DNA of 64,000 nt. Origin: Phlebiopsis flavidoalba. Taxonomy: Eukaryota; Basidiomycota; Agaricomycetes; Polyporales; Phanerochaetaceae. Shown here in pieces: positions 59,681-64,000 of this stretch. Within the stretch, counting starts at the first letter, position 1, and each line of letters starts with the position of its first letter. A program made the translations under genes and the position numbers. Where the stretch lies: NCBI GenBank assembly GCA_035772785.1, contig JAOCPU010000008.1, positions 248,001 through 312,000 on the forward strand, written 5' to 3'. The notes beneath the pieces are model-generated. The model was not told where the DNA came from and made no database searches. It saw only the letters and a list, made by a program, of their open reading frames with translations.

Positions 59681-62600
59681 TAGGGAATCTGTCACCTGAC
59701 GAGGCGATGTGCTCTGGCTGCTTCCAACGAGAATATGCGCTGGACCCATCCTCCACATCGCGGCATCCCCAGAGGACTTTTGTTGCCAAGGATGTCTGTA
59801 TGCAAGGTCATCTTGAAGCTTTTCCAGGACGAGTTCCAGGCATCTCCCCTCCCAGAAGAGCTGCCTGTGTTGCCCCAGCGGAAACCGAAGCCTCTAGGGG
59901 GTGCTACCCTAGGCATCAACAAGACTCACCAAACCGACTGCATGGACTTCGACAACATATACTACCCGGTCATGAATAGCCCTCTTCACGACCGCAGTCT
60001 TTCAGACGCTTATAGGCGCAGACGGCTCCGTGGTTAGGGACGCAGACTGGTGGAGGATGGCGACCCCGGTGGACCCCGAAGCTGCCAAGTACAGAGACGC
60101 ATGGTTCCTACATTCCCACGGTCTCAGCCGCGACGGCGACGTACAGGGCGAGCTGATTTATGCCAACTACGGCCGGAAGGAAGATTACGAGGAGCTCGTA
60201 GCCAAGGGCGTCGACTTGAAGGGAAAGATTGTTATTACACGCTATGGTGCAATCTTCCGTGGAACTGAAGGTGATTAAATCAACTCGCTGCTTCCTTCTT
60301 TGCCCATTCACAACTACCACCGTATGTACAGATTGAGGGGGAGCGCAGAACCTTGGAGCCGTCGGTGTCTCTCACCTCTACTCCGATCCTCGCGTCACGC
60401 GACACCGGAAGCGTCACAGTGTCGAGAACGGCTACGAGACCTACCCCGTCTCGGCCCTGCTCGCCAACCCCACCTCGGTGTCCTAGCGCGGCTCGGTTCA
60501 TATAGTTCATTTCTCTCTATCCCGGAGACCCTACCACCCCTGGGTACCCTGCGTACGAAAACGCTACACGGACTGAGGGAGAGAACAGGTTCCCAAGATC
60601 CCCAGTCTTTTGCCCATCTCTTGGGCGAACGCGCAACGTTTGTTGTCTGAGATCTCGCATGAGCATGACTCACGATGTGGTGACGCAGCTTGACGGGCCA
60701 AGTCAGCCAGACCAAGATCCGCCTTGTCAACCACGGTGAGTGCTGATGTTGGTCTTAGTACTGATAAAGGGATTCTAACGATGTCCAACCTTTTAGTCGA
60801 TACCAAGGTCATGTCCCATCTGGAACACCATGGCTTGCCATTACCCGGCCACATCAAGAATGAGACTGTTCTTATTGGCCTGTCATCGTGATGGTCAGTG
60901 AAATATCCTTCAAAGGGTACATCTACGAAACAGTGTGACATACATTACCTTGTAGCTTGGTTATGGGAGCAGCTGACCCTACGTCTGGCACTGTTTCGTT
61001 GCGCGAGGTGATCAAGGGCTTCCGGCACCCTCCTCAAGAACGGCTGGAAGCCGCTTTCTGAGGGAACGTTGTTATCGCCAGCTGGGATGCCGAGGAGGTG
61101 AGTTTACTTCGAAAATCTATTTGAGGTGACAAGTAGTGACGCCATAGAATAGTACGGCCTAGTAGGAAGCACTGAGTTCGCGGAGGACTTCCCGCAGTGG
61201 ATCAGCGACAACGTCGTTAGCATACATCAACCCTCGGTCAGTATCTTAAAAATGCTTTTTCAATATGCACACAGCTCGACTGACCTTTTTCCCCCTTGGA
61301 ATAGACGTCTCTGTCGCTGTTGATCACGATGGTCGCCCTCGGGCTCATCCCTCCCTCGCCGAACCTGATCCACGTAGTGTCGCCACCGAAATCCCCCATC
61401 CCACCGACCCCTTCCTCGCGGACACCTCTGGGACGCATAAGGAAGATTACAGGGCCCTACAACAGGGCGACGCACACGAACTCTGACCGAAGTCTCTCGC
61501 CACTTACAAGGCAGAGATAGAGACCGCGATTCCTCACGGCACCGGTGTCATGCCTCTCGGCTCTTTGGTCATCGATTTCTTTACACTGCATTTTTGCAGA
61601 GGCTCACTCGGTGTGCGTTGTGGATTCGGGCTGTGCGTCGTTGCCACACAAATGCATTAGACATCGCGATGGTTATGGTTGCGAGCATTGGATCAAGGGT
61701 TCGTGCTTTACACCGTCGGATGCCGTGTATCACTACCATCTCGATTTTATGACAGCCAACCTAGTGGCATGGAAATCTACGGCGACCCGGGGCTTCCACA
61801 GTCACGTACGATTATGAGGCTCGCTATTTTTTCCTATCTTAGCCCTTCCGGTCTTTTGCTGGACATATATTGATTATTTCAGGTCACTGTGGCTAAGCAC
61901 CTTGGGAATTTGTGGCTTTGTGCGCTTGACGGATTCTAATCGTCATGATTTTGCCACTGAACACCACTCAGTAGTCCGCCGTCGAGTTGGATACGACTAT
62001 CTGGAACTGTACGTCGGTACTCTGATTTCTTGGAGCATCACATACCCACATCATTTTGGCAGCGTTCTAAAGGACGCGTCCTCTGAACATCGTCCAGTCT
62101 GTTGACTTCTCTGGTCTGCGCCCACGCCTTCAAGAAACTGCAGCACGCCAGCCGTAAGCTCGACAAGGAGATAATAGAAAGTCGACGCAGGAGAAGAATT
62201 TCAAGAAGGCTATCGGAAAGCTCCCGAAGCCGTCTTGCCATGACTAGTCGCCTATCTCCAAGTGGATTCGTTTGGATTGTCGATTTCCTCTTTGAACAGG
62301 AAGAACCCCATTAAGGAGTTTCATTAAGGCCGCGAAGCGTGTGGCAGAAGTTTTTTGTTTAACGGCAGAGCTCGCTGCTTTTCGAGAGCGGAATTCGCCC
62401 CCATTTGAGGATGGTATCAAGGACCGCGAGTGGTACAAAACATCTTGCCATCGCTCCAGTACAAGTGGCTTGGTGCGTGATTAATTCTGATTCCCCTTCT
62501 GGCCTGGTCTGACGTGTACATCTGTACAGGATACGGCGCTCGCTACACCGCTGCCGTCGATCTACGACGCGCTGGTCTACGACAAAAACATCACCCAGAG

Positions 62601-62686
62601 TCCAGAACCGAAGTCCGCCGCGTCGAGAAATTGCTCGCCCCCGCTCCCCCCCCCCCCCCCCGCTGTCGCCCACTGCGCGGATTTAA
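59681..62686 (+). CDS. M28B metallopeptidase, glutamate carboxypeptidase II-like (5' part unresolved)
   Basis: Related to PSMA/folate hydrolase and fungal vacuolar or secreted carboxypeptidases. The first clear exon follows a CATAG acceptor (59680): NLSPDEAM, VILKLFQDEFQASPLPEELPV, TLGINKTHQ, YYPVMNSPL..RSLS. The PA domain follows: DGDPVDPEAAKYRDA, HGLSRDGDVQGELIYANYGRKEDYEELVAKGVDLKGKIVITRYGAIFRG, LGAVGVLIYSDP. The peptidase core shows RLVNH.DTKV, PGHIKNETVLIG.HRD (zinc His-Asp region, near 60850-60895), MGAADPTSGT, IASWDAEE (catalytic Glu pair, about 61075-61097), YGLVGSTEF.EDFP.WIS, PHGTGVMPLGS, and the C-terminal dimerisation part KKLQHASRKLDKE. The stop is near 62684. The N-terminal signal or anchor was not located. 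Frameshifts are frequent. Confidence 0.82.
62649..62660. repeat. poly-C run
   Basis: A run of about sixteen C (near 62646-62661) close to the end of the peptidase gene, a likely site of length error. Confidence 0.7.
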
Positions 62687-64000
62687 GCCATAAGGCGTTG
62701 TCCACTGTTGCCATCATTCCACGCGCCGACACTGCTCCGATAGCGGGACTCCTGATTCTAGTGTGGCACTGGTTTGTACATTCCGGAGAGGGGAATGCTC
62801 ATCACGCATTTGAGCTTGCTAGAAATCGGTTTCCGACGGTGGCAAGGTGGGTGCGCCCCTCAGCAGATCGTGTGATCCCAGTTTGTCTTTGGGTAGGAAT
62901 TTTTAGTGGTTTCAGCCGACACCGTGGGACTGTCACAGCGGCGGCGTCTCTGTCATTCCGGCTATGCAGGTACTTTCGGAATTTCCACATCATTCTGAGG
63001 CTGTTGTCGGAAATTCCCTTTTGTGTGCTCGCGTGGAGAAATGGAAAGGGAACTGGTTACCATGCGTCACTGTCAACCGCGTGAGAGGTACTGGGTATGT
63101 AGGACTCCGCGCGGACCCCCGTGTCACACCTTTGACCGCATGTTCCGTCGCAAAGCAAGGCCGAAAAACGAGGGTCCACAGACCGGCTGTGTGTTGCGGC
63201 GCGTATGAATCAACAACTGACATCGAGTCGGTGACTGTGGATAGGTTGGGGCCCGGAATTGCAGGACAAGAACGCGTTGCGAATTGCCATTTATGGACAA
63301 TACTGTACTTTGTCCTGTTGTGCGCGTTAACTTGTCTGCGTGACGTTTCCGATTCTGAGAGATGTAGTATTGTCGTCCTCGCGGTTCAACATACAGTTGC
63401 GGGTCCCGTATTCAGTGTGTCATCCAAGAGCATGGTTCGAAGGTCAACTAGGAGTATTCAACGCGATTTATTCTGCATTGTCTTGTCGCCTTCGGAAATG
63501 GTCAACAGGCGGACCCGGTGGGCCTGGCGTCAAGTTATGCACGGTGTACACGCTCCGTTGTACCTCGGCCGCGAAGGCTGTACAGTACGAACACGTCCCC
63601 GCAGTCCCGGAATAATTTTGTGCTACGACTGCTGCCTTTGTCGTAGACGGTGTTGATGCGGTCGGCTTTGGGTCACAGCACCGCTAATCCCGAGTCACCC
63701 ACGCGCGCTATGGCAGGGCCGGCGTCACGTTTTGTGACGCGTCACGCGTTACGATCGCGCCGAGCCGCTGTATGCGTCGAGCCCCGATTCGGAAACAATA
63801 AGCACAGCACAGCGACCGCCCCACACGAGTCAAACGGCGGCGCCCCGACCGCGAAACGTTGTACACTAAGTGGCCCTCCGTTATAAAAAACCCGCTCCCT
63901 CCGCTGCTCAGGCGCTCACCCCCGCTCCGCAACCAGCAACGGATCGATCGGGCCGCTCGTGCGCCCCCACGCCAAATGTCGCGTTTTCTGCATTTACCAA
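62687..64000. other. window end: no recognised gene, probable promoter at the right edge
   Basis: Short frames only, without domains. GCGTCAC and GTGACGC arms (63722-63740) and an overlapping palindrome TGACGCGTCA (63735-63744) lie about 140 bp upstream of a TATA element. Confidence 0.35.
63883..63890 (+). promoter_or_regulatory. TATA-like element of a gene beyond the window
   Basis: GTTATAAAAAACCC is followed by a CT-rich stretch and no obvious coding start before the window ends, so it probably serves a gene to the right. Confidence 0.4.

Noticed and set aside
1..64000. CRISPR arrays, rRNA genes, prophage or bacterial operons
   Set aside because: None seen; introns, protein families and promoter style are fungal.

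Overview
This is a nuclear segment of a filamentous basidiomycete, most likely an Agaricomycete. Genes lie on both strands and are split by short introns, mostly about 45-90 bp, with GTRNGT donors and YAG acceptors. Several products are characteristic of mushroom-forming fungi: a KRE6/SKN1 glucan-synthesis protein, a VelB-type velvet regulator, a two-HMG-box protein, and a giant GTPase/vWA protein whose layout I know only from basidiomycetes. There are no bacterial-type operons, rRNA genes or CRISPR arrays.

Layout. 0.2-3.2 kb: tandem pair of alpha/beta-hydrolase-like genes (+). 4.7-7.2 kb: KRE6/SKN1 (GH16-like, +). 8.4-18.8 kb: one giant many-exon gene (+) with a predicted beta-propeller-like region, a GBP/VLIG-like G domain, a Cys/His-rich region and a C-terminal vWA domain. 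A 337-bp MITE with TA target-site duplication sits inside its G domain. 19.2-21.5 kb: RBR E3 ligase (-). 21.9-22.5 kb: prefoldin subunit 2 (-). 22.8-23.9 kb: complex I NDUFS8/TYKY (+). 26.9-28.1 kb: INO80F-like protein (-). 28.7-29.5 kb: complex I NDUFA13/GRIM-19 (+). 30.5-32.7 kb: two-HMG-box protein (+). 33.2-34.0 kb: GNAT acetyltransferase (-). 34.3-38.0 kb: PPR protein (+). 38.2-40.9 kb: VelB-like velvet protein (-). 41.4-43.0 kb: Gcs1-type ArfGAP (+). 43.2-44.7 kb: unknown gene (+). 46.0-47.2 kb: C2H2 zinc-finger protein (+). 47.7-50.1 kb: USP-family deubiquitinase (+). 50.7-52.3 kb: GTP cyclohydrolase II (-). 53.5-54.8 kb: unknown gene (+). 54.8-59.7 kb: nothing recognised. 59.7-62.7 kb: M28B glutamate-carboxypeptidase-like gene (+). 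The last 1.3 kb ends in a probable promoter for a gene beyond the window.

Nearly every gene, including housekeeping ones, carries several small frameshifts. Most read as one- or two-base insertions, many in homopolymers. The simplest explanation is an unpolished long-read assembly, not wholesale pseudogenisation. Gene spans below are therefore spans of recognisable homology across frames, and exact exon ends are given only where both splice sites and protein continuity agree.

The genes are mostly independent housekeeping and regulatory loci. Two themes recur: ubiquitin handling (RBR ligase, USP) and mitochondrial respiration (two complex I subunits, each next to a divergent neighbour, plus a probably mitochondrial PPR protein). 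The most unusual content is the giant GTPase/vWA gene and the transposon inside it.
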